NCBI GenBank assembly: GCA_024349245.1
Contig: JALDNG010000020.1
Coordinates: 3,930,001-3,994,000, forward strand
DNA from: Neodontobutis hainanensis
Taxonomy: Eukaryota; Chordata; Actinopteri; Gobiiformes; Odontobutidae
Direction of reading: 5' to 3'
DNA length: 64,000 nucleotides
In this document: positions 1 to 13,706 of the stretch, piece by piece
Numbering within the stretch: position 1 is the stretch's first letter
Layout of the letters: every line of letters begins with the position of its first letter
Program-made: the position numbers and the translations under genes
The notes under the pieces: model-generated
Databases searched by the model: none
Seen by the model: only the letters and a program-made list of their open reading frames with translations
Told to the model about the DNA's origin: nothing

Positions 1-3000
1 GTCAATAGAAAAGTGGGGTTGTGCTACCAGTACTTGATACTCTTGTATTCTGTTACTTTTGACCTCCCCAAGTACTTAACTCACTGCAGTAAACAGAGTT
101 TTCACCCCTGGTTTTACAGTGTTATAATAAAAAATAAAATAAAATACAAATAAAATAATAGTCTGTTTATGTTAAAATGCACAAAAGCAGGTTCTTTTTT
201 TATCAATACTTGGTATCAGCAAATACAGATACAATAAATTTTAGTTGGGTTAAAAGTGAGTTTGTATAGAGATCTTAATGTTACATTTTCTCCTTAATTT
301 TAATCTTAAAAATTCCCTTTTTCTTAATTTTGTTTGGTATCATGATAGTCATTTAAATCAAAAAGTTACTTGTTACCATTACAAGTTTTTATTTGAAAAT
401 GTTATCCATTAATTATATTAATTATTTAGGTAATATGAGCCTCTAAAGTGTGACAAATGTACTTTATTTTGCCAAATAAACAGCATTTAAAAACAAACCT
501 TTTTTTCTCATTTTTGCAACATGAAAGAGCTGATGCAGTTTTTTGTCCTTTGTGGTGTCACCTCTGATATATTTTCCATTAAAACATCAGTAAATCCTTA
601 ACCCTTTGGTGACGCAGTGCTTTTAATCATATCTTTTCTTCCTCTGTACTGTAACTGTGGCCTGCTGTTTCATTGATCTGCTGTGTTTTTGCTGCTTTGT
701 GCTGAGTGCAGCGCGCTGTCAACCATCGGCTCAATCACTGGCCTAATCAGACTCTTTCTGTGAAAGTGCTCTTTTCAGTCAGAGCTACTCGCTACATTTA
801 ACCTTTTTCAAAAAAAAAGGTGGAATCCATAAACGCCGTGATGCCTTCAGCAGAAAGACCTCAGGATGAAACAGCTTGAGGATTTCAAGGTCTGCTTAGC
901 TATAGAGCATAAAGTGTTACATTGACAAATGATTATTGTTCAGAAGTGCACTAAACCGTGGTTCTTTGAGTGTGAGGCAGCCTTTTAGGAACTTTAGCCC
1001 AAAGACCAAATGGAATGTACACTCCCACATCTGGAGGGGGGGCATAGTCTGATCCATTTCCTAAACAGTCACCACCCTTTTCTGACACTACGTCATCCAG
1101 TAAACGGTGTCTCGGCTGCTGCTTGGAGCTCATTACGGACGATAAACAGACTTCCTTTAAACCAAACTGCAGTAATTTCTTTAGTCACATCTTTAAAGGT
1201 GTGACTAAAAAATGTAGTGGATGTTTTTGACAACTAAGTTTTTTTTAATGAGCGCATTTGAACAGCCCCCCTCCTTCTCAACTTATTTTAAGTGAACGCC
1301 TCCTAAATCTCATGCACGAGCATTGGAACATGAGTGTTTGTTTACTACCGGCATTTGCCCTGTTGCCTTAGTGTATTCACGCTTGGACTCAGCGCTGGAC
1401 AGTATTTCCACTATTACTTGTAGCATTACCAAACTGCCTGTTGCTTTACAGTGTGAGAATACAAGTTTGTATCTTTACCAAACTCCCCCAAATAATAAAG
1501 AACAAAAGGTACTTGTTCAGCAGAAATTTGACAATGAATGCGTCAGTAGGAAGCCCTTTCTGTGTCTTCAGAGCACGCTATTGTGGAAAAACAATTCCCA
1601 AGACACACTCTGGTTTTGTTATGCTTTTGAGCCGTTTTTCTCCTTTTCTCATTTTCCTCAAAAATATTTATTTTTGCCACTACCTGCTTCAGGTTGTTCC
1701 TCAGCTATTTTCCAACTTCGCGGTCCCTCCAGGGATAGCACCAGAGCTACATAAACACACTGTCTACGCAGGTCCACTGGAACCTGTGTGTGCATAAGGT
1801 AACACAGGTAACAGTGACTGACAATCCAGAGGACCAATGGATAACACTCGCCAAGTGTCTATGATTGGTCGTGTTTTTTTGGTCCCACAAACTTCATGAA
1901 TATTATAATTTTTTAACAGTTGGTTATATGTCTGTTGAGCAGTTTGAGATTATATAGGAAAAATTTAACATTTAAAAACAACCTCTGTAATACTTTTAAT
2001 TGATAATAATCATAAAGGCTTTAATGAAAAAAACTTCTGTCCTATATCAAAGAGGGACTAGTTGCATGATATTTATTCAAGGTCATGCACTGTTCCTCAG
2101 AGCGTGATGCCATTTTCTCTTATTTACCAAAAAGTACTATACTTGAGCCGCAGCGTCCAGCTCAGGCTTTGATGTGAGCCGTCTCTTAATTAATGTGGCC
2201 GCCTAACGCTGAACGAAAAGGACGCTCTGTTTTCCTTGGTGCATTTGTTTGTGTGTTTGAGTGTGTTCGAGTGTCCCCTGTGTTCGACGAAGAGGATCAT
2301 GCATTTATATTTTGTCCTTGTCATGTATATTTCATGAGGAGCCCTCTCACTGACCACCACGGCTTTTCTGCCTCTAGAAAATTAATTTATGCAGCAATGA
2401 TCCTCTGCTTTTACTTTGGATCTGCATTTTAACTGTAGCTAAAGACTAATTTGTTAAGCATTAGACACACAATAATAGATCCTTGAATAGTCCTTTCTAT
2501 GAAGTTTGAGAATACGTTCGAGAATAAGTGTTAAATAATCATTTTAATAATGAATGCTAACATCATTCATCAAATCGGCTGGAACTGTGAAGACTTATGC
2601 TATCAAGACCCAGTCATGTCAGGGCCAGACCAGGTCAAGACCAAATCAAAACCAGAACCACGCTATAATAGTTACAAAAATTTTTTTTTTTTTTAAAGTC
2701 CAGCCTTAGACCAGGTCCAGACCTATGGAGGTCAGTGTTTGGTGAAGGAGGGTTAGGTTATCATCCAATCCCAAGAAGAAACAAATTTGTCTTTTCTGAC
2801 CAAGACCAAGGCTAGACCGAGTATAAATGAATTTAAGACAAGACCAAGACTTTCAGGGATCAAGACCATGACAAGACAAAGACCATTACAAAATAGTGTT
2901 AAGACCGGTCTCAAGACCAAGCAGAGCAGAGAGCAAAGGGTAATCTGTTTAAGTGTCTGGCTCGTTCACTAATAAAACATCAGAAAAATCAACAATGGAG

Positions 3001-4918
3001 ATATCTGTTTAGGTTCAAACAAATTAAGTATATATACTCAGTGTTGGTGTTTTAATCTATTTGAACAGTTTATTACAACTCGAGGTCTGTGCTCTTTGTT
3101 TCACCTTCACACACGCTTTATGTCATGACGCTTTTTCAGTCTTTTTTTTTTTTTTTTAAGTCCAACTTGGGCAAGAAGCAGAGCCATAATGTTCTGTGAA
3201 AGTGTCAAATTTAAGAATAAAACACAATTTATTACATCAATCAAGATTTTTTTTTTCCCTGCCTGTAAATGAGAGAGTACGCTTTGTCTAAATAACACTA
3301 TATAAAAAAAAAACGTACGGTATGACTACAAGGCATTAACAGATAGAAATAGTTTCAGATCCACATTGGCCCAGAGTGTGGAATAAGAGACTCAGAGGGT
3401 CTCTTTCATCTCAAATAGCTCACTTCTATCCAGTAATGCTCCCATCATGCCTTGTTTGTAAAGCTCTGCGGGTTTGTTCATATCATATCTCACACCTGTT
3501 GATGCTTGAATCTTTGTGGCACTGCGCCTCGATGGAGACACAGCAGCTGATTAAAGTGTGTCGTTGATTCAAAGCTCCTGTCATTATTCCACTGCCCCTC
3601 CCCGACGCCAACAATGGCCCGCATGGAAACCTCAGTGACTCATTCCTTTCTGTGGGAGGCCAGCATCTGTCTGTCTGTCTGTCTGTTTTTAGAAGATGCT
3701 CAGGCAGTTGTCAGAACTGCATTAAAAACAGAACTAAGGTCTGATTAAATAAACCAACTCAAAATTTTGTAGTATTTTCGCTGGAGATCAAAACAGATGC
3801 AAAACATATTGTGGCTTTCCCATTTTGAAGCAGCACCTCGTCAAATCCTTACAGCGTTTGTTTCATTACTGTGACACCCTCTGGCTTGTGAGTGATAAAT
3901 ATAAAGTGTGAAATTACATACAGCAAATGCATGGAATGACAAAGATGATGATTCAGAAAATACAAGAAACCATGGCAACTGAGAAACTCGAGAGAAGCCA
4001 TAAGGTGTAATTGAAACCTTTACAAACATGAATCTTACGAAATTGAATTAGTGAAGATTGCTGTTACTGTAGAAGTAATAATTTATGTCTGATTGTAAAA
4101 TATAGAGCACAGTAATTCAGAAGAAGAAGCTGCATGTCATTAAACAAATTTTAGAAACTTATAGAGACTAGAAGTCGGGTTTGCTGAGTATATATTTTTC
4201 TGTTCTGACTCATTTAACTCTTGCTTATTTAACTATTATTAGATGAGCTACAATGAGGGCAGGTTACCTTTAATAGACAGAGACAGTGGATAAATGGAGA
4301 GAGAGACCAGACAATTGGAGCAAATTAACAAAGGCTTAAGTCAAACTTGGGTCACAGTATTTATGGAGCCCAGCATGTCACACAAGCTTCTCCAGATGAT
4401 CCTTTGTAAAAAAAAAAAAAAAAAAAAAAAAGAATTTCTTCTAAAAAAAACACCACAACTAGTCTGATTTTTGAAAGGGCTGGGTCAAACAGCCTAAGTT
4501 TGGGCAAAAGAATTAAGTGTGCAGGACTCATATTAGGCGCTACCACGCCAGAACAAAATGGAGAGGAGTATTTCTTTCATTTACATGCTAAAGGTTTTTG
4601 TGTTTGGCTCATGCCCCATAATACAGTTCCGTTTTTGGCCTCGAATAGATAAAGTTTGGTTTAGAGGTAGTGTCCTCTGCGTCAGTTCTGTCTTGAAATC
4701 TAACTTGAATCCACAGGTAGCCAATTCATTTTTTGTCTAGATCTTTTTTACATCTACTATACATTATGTTACATAGAGTTATTAATATCGGTGTGAAATA
4801 AACACCTAGATAGCCCTTTTGTATATACTACATTACATTTAAACTAAGTTCAGACTGCACGCATTTCCAAGTGAGTTGTTTAAACCAAATCCCCCAACAA
4901 GAGGCAACTCGGTGAGTG
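1..4918. other. AT-rich non-coding DNA, probably lrrc75a intron 1
   Basis: No convincing exon was found on either strand. The first coding exon expected for LRRC75A (the stretch before the conserved DLGMEST) is not recognisable here, so this is most likely the distal part of intron 1 or, if exon 1 is non-conserved, upstream DNA. It holds homopolymer runs (A-tract near 4408-4430), a short CTGT microsatellite near 3666-3686 and a degenerate GACCAAGACC-type repeat at about 2600-2935. The short open frames here have no recognisable domain. Confidence 0.5.
2600..2935. repeat. Degenerate interspersed repeat rich in CAAGACC / GACCAG units
   Basis: The words GACCAAGACC, CAAGACCAAG and GGTCCAGACC recur many times with imperfect spacing, with an A/T tract in the middle. 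A similar stretch in the opposite sense (GACTTGGACT-type words) occurs at about 42610-42715. This looks like a member of a simple-motif interspersed family often seen in fish introns. The family name is not known to me. Confidence 0.5.
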
Positions 4919-6207
4919 ATCTACAACAGGGGTACACAATAGGCGGACCGCGGTCCGGATCCGGACCCCGAGAGGCTTTGATCTGGACCTCAAGACATTC
5001 TTAATTACAAGCGCATTGTGTAAAACATTTTTTGAACCGGCACTTCTAGGACAGCTACGTCAACACGCGCGGGTCCTCAGGTTACTATGGTTACGGTCGG
5101 ACAGTGCAGCGGGAAATTTTAATATGTTTAGTGTAGCCAGATAATGCGTTAAAAACAACTTAAATCAAAAAGTTGAGCCTTGGTAAAACATAATGAAGAT
5201 TCACTGGCGTTATGAACGGAGAGGGAACGTTTATTTTAATCAGAAAAAAATACAGCTCCTCAGCTTCGTGTCAGTGTCAAACTTGAAGAACAGCACATTA
5301 TACTCTAGTCTCGGCTGCTTATATAATTAGAGAATTAATCCAGAACTGAACCAGGACTGGACAGTTTTCATGTCAGGTTTAAAAAGACACAGAGGAAAGT
5401 GAGGACGTCTAATGTGGTGAGTTGTACACTCGTCTGTCAAGGGTCTGTCAATTCGTCTGTCGTAGGTTAAGTATTGACTCGTTTGTCGCATATTTGACAC
5501 CATTTACAAACAACGTGAGTAATTAGCTCATGCTATTTGAGTTCATTTGGGTGATTAAAAACAGAAAAGGTGTGAAAGGAGGGTTTGGAGATGAGTGACA
5601 CAGGTTAACGCTTCCTATAGTTGTGTTAGCATTAGCTGTCGCTAATAATTAACAGTAACAGTTATTTTTTAGCAACAGCTAATGCTAAAGAAATGCTCAG
5701 TGCTTTTTCCCTTGTTCCTGTTGTTTTCAGAGGAATGACAATAGAAAGAGATCAATTATGACAGGCATCTTTGTCATATTTATTTAACAAATATGTTTTA
5801 ACTTGATTTGATGGTTTTGTATTTAAAATGTTCTCACACATGTATAAAGGAGTACTAGGCATTATATGCAGGATTCCAGGCTGTTGTCAATAAACCACCA
5901 GGTCCTGAGCTTTAGCTTTAGCCTCTTTTGATTTTGTAGTTTTTTTTCTTTTGTCTGTGAGCTGTGTTTGGTGAAAGCTAAACACTCAAACATCTTCCTC
6001 ATGTAAACAAAGGATAAAATACAGAATACAGTGGACATTCATCTCCATTTTGTTTAAGAGGCTGTAGGTGTGGAATAAATAATACTTTACTTTAAAGAAT
6101 TATATTCAAACACATATCCTTTTATTTAAATTTTCCGGACCGCTCACTTGAGGAAAGTTAACTAAGCGGACCTCGGCTGATTTTAATTGAGGACCCCTGA
6201 TCTACAA
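4919..6207 (+). mobile_element. Non-autonomous hAT-like DNA transposon, copy 1 (with target duplications)
   Basis: The element proper runs 4927-6199 (1273 bp). It starts CAGGGGTACACAAT and its other end, read on the opposite strand, starts CAGGGGTCCTCAAT, giving imperfect terminal inverted repeats. It is flanked by an exact 8-bp direct repeat ATCTACAA (4919-4926 and 6200-6207). CAGGGG-type ends and 8-bp target duplications are hallmarks of the hAT superfamily. No transposase frame is visible, so it must have been mobilised in trans. An internal hairpin (about 5626-5690, arms TTAGCATTAGCTG / CAGCTAATGCTAA) and a self-complementary GGACCGCGGTCC near the left end add secondary structure. A second copy lies inverted at 33458-35055. 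Confidence 0.9.
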
Positions 6208-7204
6208 GGAGCATTGTGTTTAGTTAAAAAATAAATCGCAGCTAAAGTTAAAAATAATGACCATCTAAAGACAAACCTTTCCAGCCATTGTTATTTAAAC
6301 ACAATGCCACTAAGTAACTGTTACACATATTTGAAGTCTTGCAGCCAGCCCAGTTTTTTACTGATCACTGGTGTTTCCTGAACAATCCAGGCGTATATAA
6401 GATGAATGGATTGGTCTTAACCCAACTGGCAAATGTCCACAGACAGGGCGCTGTCACGGTGCCAGAGGAGTCACTGACCTTTTATCCTCTCCTACACTGA
6501 GGGCTGAGGCTAACATCTCCTCCTCATGCTTTAAAAATAAGATGGTCTATCGACATGGTGAGGTGTGTAAGGACTATTGGGGCTTAGTTGTTCCCTGCCA
6601 ATGTTGAAGCATGATGGATCCATGCATTATTAATGTTTTTAGGATCATAAACTAACAGCTGCTCTGTTTCTTTACCCAAAAAAATCCTCCTCTGTGTGAG
6701 TTTATTTACTTATTTTAATGTCGTGATGCAATTTATGCCGACTTTTTAAGGCTTAACAAGAGCGCTGTTCGTGCGTAAAGCCCTGCCAACAGGTTTATGC
6801 TTCGTCGACTCTGATGAAGCTTGAGATGCAACAAATTCTCATTCTCCCTCAGCAGCAGGTCGACAGAGGTGCAGCGGGAGGCAAGACAACAGGCCCTGCT
6901 TTAACACTGTAGACTTCTCAAAGCTACACCCATTCAGTATTTCCTCTTCTGGCAGTGTTTTGATAAATGTATATAATACATAAAATAAATATAAATAAAA
7001 TATATATAAAATATAAAATTATAATAATATGTGCATTATTGAATTTGCTGCACTATTGTTCATTTCATACAGTATGTGACAATTAGATTCTTTATGAATT
7101 TGTGCTAATGTTTGCCTTGGATTCACTCTGAAATGACAAATTTTCACTTCTACTTTACCATAACATTACAGCCACTGCAAATTCTATATGGTATATTGTT
7201 AATA
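6208..7204. other. Non-coding DNA between two transposons
   Basis: About 1 kb of AT-rich sequence with no exon-like frame. A block around 6730-6900 is less AT-biased (tcgacagaggtgcagcggga and neighbours) but gives no supported coding potential. Probably lrrc75a intron 1. Confidence 0.4.
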
Positions 7205-8530
7205 TACAGTTGTACAACATAAGTGTACATACCCTGGCAGAATTTGCAATTTTTTGGGTTATTTTTCAGAGAATAACACAAATAGTGATAACACAAAAAC
7301 CTTTTGTTTCCACTCATAGTTTGTGTGAAGCCATTAATGTCAAACAAATGTGTTTTTCTCTTTTTGAATTATAATGACAACAGAAACTACCCAAATGACC
7401 ATAATAAAAAGTTTACATAGTCCAGTTCTTAATACCGTGTATTGCCACTTTTAACATAAATGACAGCTTGAAGACTGAGACTGAGATGGTTGGTCCAGAA
7501 CCTTCACTTTACGCTGCTGTAGACAATGACAGGTCAACTTGCTTTGGATCGTTGTCATGTTGGAACATCCAAGTACGTCCCACATGCAGCTTCCGGGCTG
7601 ATGAGTGCAAATATTCCTCCAGTATAACATGCTGCAAGTTTCCGGTGCCTTTGTAGCTCACACATCCCTAAAACATCACATCCACCTCCATGTTTCACAG
7701 CAGGAATGGTGTACCTTTCATCATAGGCCTTGTTGACTCCTCTCCAAATGTAACATTTATTGTTGTGGTCAAAAAGACTTTGACTTTGACTTTGACTCTG
7801 TGGCTTGTGCTGTTTGGCGTATTGTGAGCAGGATGCTTTGTGGCATTTGTGTAGTATTGGCTTTCTTCTGGCGACTCAACCATGCAGCCCATTTTTCTTC
7901 AAGTTCCTCCTTATTGTGCATCTTAAAACAACTGCACCACTTTTTTCAGAGAGTCCTGTATTTCAGCTGAAGTTATCTTTGGGTTTTTCTTTGTTTCCCA
8001 AACAATTTTCCAGGCAGTTGTGCCTGAAATTTTGGGTTCTTGGTTTGGTTTCAACAGAATTCCACTTCTTAATTAGAGTTTGAACGCTGCTGATTTGAGT
8101 CTTTCTTCCTTGGATATCTTATTATTTCCCTTTCCTGTTTTATAAAGTTCAAATACCTTTTCCCACAGATCATTTGATAATTCTTTTCCCATGACTCAGA
8201 ATACAGAAACATCAGTGCAGCACTGGATAAAAGATACAAGGGTCTGTCAGGAGCCCAGAAACTCACTGACCTTTTATACACACACTGATTACAACCAAAC
8301 AGATCACAGGTGAGGAAGGTTATGTTTAGTAGCCATTCAAACCTGTTTGTGTTGACTTGTGCATGTTATCAGACCAAAATCACCAGGGTATGTCAACTTT
8401 TGATCAGGGTCATTTGAGTAGTTTCTGTTGTCATTTGATTTTAAAAAGAGTAAACACAATTGTTTGATAACAAATGGCTTCACCCAACCACTAACTATGA
8501 GTGAAAAAAGGTTTTTGTGTTGTGTGTTTG
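7205..8530 (-). mobile_element. Degenerate Tc1/mariner-like transposon, right end truncated
   Basis: A long inverted repeat pairs about 7290-7426 with about 8397-8523 (shared words include CTGTTGTCAT, AGTTTCTGTTG and GGCTTCACCCAACCA-like sequence). The left end at about 7206 continues outward through CATACCCTGGCAGAATTTGC, whereas the matching outer end is missing on the right. Between the repeats the - strand carries broken pieces of a Tc1-type DDE transposase, including a KHGGGCDV-like stretch (about 7700) and FQHDNDPK (about 7560), the hallmark motif around the second catalytic aspartate. Stops and frameshifts mean no active product. The region 8531-8640 may be partly element-derived but is not recognisable. 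Confidence 0.8.
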
Positions 8531-8881
8531 TATCTATATCTGTATGTATAGAGTGGACATTTTGGTGTATGCAGTGGCCAATTATTGCTTTATTCATTTG
8601 TGTAATAGTCACACCCAAGAAGACCCAAGACAGATAATCTGATAAACCAAATGTCTTTATTGACTCTGGCATTGATGTAATAGACCCAGCAACCTGTCCT
8701 TGGCCTTAACATTTCACCAGGTTGGCAATCTATGTGAACAATAGACAATTTAAAAGTGTTTTCTACCAACAGGACTCCAATAGGACTAGGTTTGGGGTAA
8801 TTTAAGTATTTGGATTAACTGTAGTGACTGTTGAGCTGTATATTTGTGTCTTTACTCAGTCCTTGTCTTCCTCATGTGCAG

Positions 8882-9010
8882 GACTTGGGCATGGAGTCTA
8901 CTTCTCTGGACGACGTCTTGTATCGCTACGCCAGCTTCAGAAACCTGGTGGACCCCATCACACATGACCTCATCATCAGCCTGGCCCGATATGTCCACTG
9001 CCCCAAGACG
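8882..9010 (+). CDS. lrrc75a: lrrc75a coding exon (homologous to exon 2)
   Basis: This 129-bp exon is preceded by a pyrimidine tract and CTCATGTGCAG and followed by the donor GTAGGG. It encodes 43 residues starting DLGMESTSLDDVLYRYASF and ending in HCPKT, essentially identical to the corresponding part of vertebrate LRRC75A (also called FAM211A). The family paralogue LRRC75B differs here (DLGLERTLLPDILYRDVAF), so the A paralogue is clear. Both splice junctions are phase 0. LRRC75A is a leucine-rich-repeat protein whose molecular role is poorly established. The preceding exon, carrying the start codon, was not found and is presumed to lie upstream of the window, so the gene is partial here. 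It continues at 18509. Confidence 0.93.
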
Positions 9011-10148
9011 GTAGGGCACTCTCACACAAACAGGAAACACTTCAAATGTCCCCACTTCCTGGTCAAACACCTTTAGGGGGAACAATGTGATTCAGAGTTA
9101 TATCAGATGCCCCCGCCCCGTCTCTATTAGATTACAGACGTGCTGTAAGTGGTTCTGTGGCTGTGTGTCCTTGTGTTTGTTCATTATGTCAGAGAGCGAG
9201 AGGCCGTGGACAATGATGGCCATGAATAATGCAGGGAGGAAGGAGCAGTGATGGAGATGAAGATAGGAATTAAAAGGCCTTGTGTGTAATTGCAGTGCAG
9301 TGCTTTCGGTCGCTACAGCCTTTCTCCATTAAAGTATTAAACCATTTCTAAACACAAGGTCTAAATGTGATGACAGTTTCCTTTAAGTCATGGCTGATAG
9401 GATAACTGCTTTAATATAATTTGTAATCTGATGCCACTCTCTACGGCTAATTTGATGGGTTTCCTCTGAAAACAAGAAACAAGATTGTTCTAAAATACTG
9501 TATATGCACAATGTGAACTAGAATAGAAGTCAGAGCTGGGTTTTTTTTTACTGCTGATACACCACAAGGACATGTCCACACATACACTGGTACATTTTAA
9601 AACCTTTATATACACAACACAACTGTAAACGCTCCCACAAGTCCACCACACCACTATGTGACAATAAATGATGTCAGTAATAAAGGGAAAAAAAAAAGAT
9701 TTAAAGGGATTTTTAACTTTGTTCTTCATGACCTAAAACTGTTTACGTACAGAAGGTCAAAACACAGAAAAAGACACGGCACAGGTCAGCTGGGAAGAGC
9801 CTGTGATCATGAGTAAGAATTGTTGAATAAAAGAATGGTATGCTCAATGTCTAAGCTGTGCATTGCATTGGTTATTGTTAAATTGGTTTATTGGTTTAAG
9901 TGCATTAGTGAAAAGAAGAATTGAAAGTAGATCAGTCGCACCTTTTAAAACTAAGCAATAAAAAACAGAAACAATTAAACCAGAAACAATTTTCACAAGA
10001 GGTAAAACTTAGTGGATCTTTGAATGTGAAAAAGACCCAAAGTCTCTAAATTGAAAAAACATGTTTCCTACATTCAGAACATAGACCCTGATTTTACAAT
10101 TAGTGTATTTAACTTGCTTACAGCCTGTACCAGGCTGTAAGCATGATT

Positions 10149-10230
10149 TTTACACTTGTAAAGTCGCCATTGGGTTTCTCCTTATATTTCCGATTTTGGA
10201 GCCTGCCCTCTGGGGACGGCAGTATATTGC
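10149..10230 (+). repeat. Short dispersed repeat with palindromic TTTACACTTGTAAAG core
   Basis: TTTACACTTGTAAAGT followed by CTCCTTATATTTCCG and GCCCTCTGGGGACGGCAGTATAT is matched, with gaps, by 25596-25673 (TTTACACTTGTAAAGT, CTCCTTGTATTTCTG, GCCCTCTGGTGGACGAAAGTATAT). The two copies share order and spacing of several words, so they are members of one small interspersed family of unknown name. Confidence 0.6.
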
Positions 10231-13200
10231 CGTTTTTTGCTGTATTTTGGCGTATGGCGGCGCCCTTACTCGAGAACCATTTAGGAGGTTCCTTGAGAGA
10301 CGCTTGTGTTTAGCATGGCATTTCAATTTAGACTTTTCTTTTGGACTGAAGCATGTTTTGGGTCATAGAAACCATAGCAACCAATCTATAGGTTGTTTCT
10401 AAGCAACCAAGAAAGTCAGTGATGGTCTAGATTTTATTTTTATATACTGTATATATATTCTTAAACAATGTGTGTGACTGTAAAGTTAGTATATTTTCAG
10501 CTAAAAAACTCAACGTGGTCTTTTAACATTTAATGCAGAGTTCACTGTTTCACCTACAGTGGTACAAAAATATATATATTTTATCTCTGCGGTATCATCT
10601 TCTTTCCCCAACCTAATGAATAAACAGTATAGTGGTGTTGAATCTTGGCTGCGATATGTAAAATGCATGAGAGAGGGTTTGTGTGCAGCTCTGTACAGGT
10701 AAACACAACAGCAGTGAGACAGGCACCAGAGGGCTGCTGTTTTGTAACGACAAAAGAAACACACTACAGACCCGGTAAATGTTATGTTGGGTTTGTCTAA
10801 AAAATACAACTGCTTTATACTTCCTCCTATTATGTGCATTTACGTAGTCAACGTATTCATTTGGTCGCACCACCGTTTTTTAAAATTTTTTATTACAATT
10901 ATTGATAACCATTAATTTGCAATACATTGTGCAGCTCTTGTTACTATAGTCCATTGTCTATTGCTGTGCTACATTCAAGAATAATGCATGTGGCTGAACA
11001 ACACTCGTGTGTAATGAGATTATAGTCGATCCAGGAGATGCTCTACCACAAACTTTCAATCAAACAGTGTCTCATCCATTTTATCTGATTAGGCCTTGAC
11101 TGACTTTTAATGAGTGGCCAGTTTAAAAAACTCCAGGTCTGATTTATGCGTGGGTCATTTCTGATTGATATGTGCCGGGGTTATTGACTCTCCTAATTGT
11201 AGCTTGCTGCAAGAATATTTTACCACAGTAGCAAAGATATTGTTTGTTGTGGAAATATTGAACAGAAAAGCCACTGTTCCTTGTTTTTCTCCTTTTCCTT
11301 GAAATGACATCCCAAACATTATGTCAAAGCTATGTTGATTATATTACCGAGAAAACAGCACTGCCTGCACCAATAATGAGCAACATGTTTATGAACATAC
11401 TGCACGTTCTCCCATTATCTGTAGGGTTCACTATGTACCTTTTATGAGAACTGATGGTACACAAATATAGACTGAAAATGACCCAAACTAAAAATCTAGA
11501 GAAAATATTTTACCTCAAAGAGGAAAGCAGTGAGCTGCAGGATCCAGTGCTTAGCTCATGAGAGATTTGAGCTTGAAGGATGAAAAAAAAAGAGAGATTA
11601 CTGAAAAGCTGCAGAGAAAGATGATGAAATGAAAGGAATTCAAAGGTAAAGGCAGCAGAAATTCATCTGTGAAGCTCTGTGCGTCTGGCAGATAGTGATA
11701 ACTCTTATGTTATTAACCTTTATTTAATGTAAAAAAGTTTGAATAAATTGTTAGATAGAGCAATATAATATAGCAACTTCTACATTTAACTTTAACGTCC
11801 TGCTGTGCAATTCAATGATGCTTATTTCTTAATATAATTTTTACTGAGTGTGAAAATCAAAACACATAAAAGAGATGTTTCAATTTTTGAAGTAGGGCTG
11901 TATGTGGATAGATTTAGACTATTTTCTGTGTTTGGTGCAGTTTTAAAGAACAGAAAGTAAGCCAGACTGAAGCTGCAAGCTATGAATTTTAACAACACAT
12001 GGTCAAATATACAAAATTTGTTTTAAATGTACGCCCATTTATTTAACACATAGAGTCTTATTAATTACATAATCTAAAAAAAGGGCTGGGGCCGAGCAGG
12101 AATGGTATTGTCTGCCTTACAAAACCCCAAATTTCCTTATTTCTTTATTATAAACATTTTATTTACTGAAACAAGTGTTTATTAATGTTGGCCTTTAAAA
12201 GTTATCAAAGTCCCAAGGCAGGTCTAAAGTCTGATGGAGCATTATCTCCTGAGATTGTTGTAATGTAATATCTTTCAGCTTCAGTGGAACATTCAGAACA
12301 ATTAATTTTCAGAGCAAATCTATAAATACAAGCCTGGCCAGTCATCCTAATTATTTGTCTATTAATCTACTCAAAGAAATAGTCAGGTTTCTGTGAATTC
12401 ATGTTGGATTTCCAAGAGAGAAAAAACAAATCCATCCGCTTTAGACAAAATATTTACAATAAGTTCGACAGGATTTCTGAAGTGGAAATTGTTGTGGAGG
12501 TAAGGGATCCCACACCTATTCTACTGGAGGGATACAATTGGCCATACCATAAAAAATCCTCATTAATAACCATATTTTGTCTGTGGCCTGGAGTTTTGGC
12601 ACACGCTCCAGTTTAGTCACACAGCAATGAAAAGACCTCTGACACTTTGAATGGAGGCTGCTGCTGCTGAAGCTGACAAATGTGTGTGTGTGACTGAAAA
12701 GGACAAACTGTGACTATATTTTCTACGCACAAACAGACTTTAAGTCCATCAGCCTGTGGGAGTGTTCTTGTGCAGAGAGCATTGTGTGTCTCTGAGTGCG
12801 TAGGTGCCTGGATGCTTATTAACAGAGCTCAGAAGCAGCAGCGCAAATGAAACAAGGAACTCCGCTGAGGGGGATATTCCAATAAAAAACACAGTTGTTG
12901 GCGTGTTGAAATTTAAATTAAGCAGTGTGTACTTCAGGCTACGAGAGAGACCATTCCTCCCACCTCTTCAGTCTTTTCTGTGTAAATGTATATTGTGGAA
13001 TAAGCCGTGTGGCGTTTAGTTACAGACATGCTCGTCTTACAAATACATACTTCAGGGCACCTGCAGAAAAGGAAGCTGTAAGAATCTAAATATTCTTGTA
13101 GAGCATTTACAGTGATCATCAAAGTTGAACCCACAAATGTGAGTACAACATTGCTTAAATCCTGTCACCAACTGTAAGTGGAGCATCCCAAGACATTATA

Positions 13201-13603
13201 TGTTGAACATAACTTTTGACAGTGACATTCATGGATCAGAATTCCACACAAGGTCAACTTTTTAAAACAACTAAACATTAGGACTAACTAGGACAGTACA
13301 ATATGCAAAAAGCTGTATAAATAAACTACAGATTAACAGCTTTCTGAGGGTCAGTGTATAATACAATTAAATTAAATGAATGTGTCAAAGCTCTGGCTAT
13401 GTAAGTGCTCAGTCAGTCAAGAAACAACTTCACTAGAAAACTTGACAACTGATACAACCAAACAAAGTGCAGTGACCTAAAATGTTCCTTCCTCTTTTAG
13501 TGGCTGCTCTGCCCCTTGCTACTAGCACTTAACCTTGATTTTATGAGCAATGTGTTTAACTGGGGCACTTTCTTTAATCATTGCAGCCTTTGTGCTATAA
13601 TTA

Positions 13604-13706
<103 letters not shown>

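Noticed and set aside
1323..1797. Overlapping 118- and 143-residue frames
   Set aside because: No domain, no splice context, no resemblance to the expected lrrc75a first exon.
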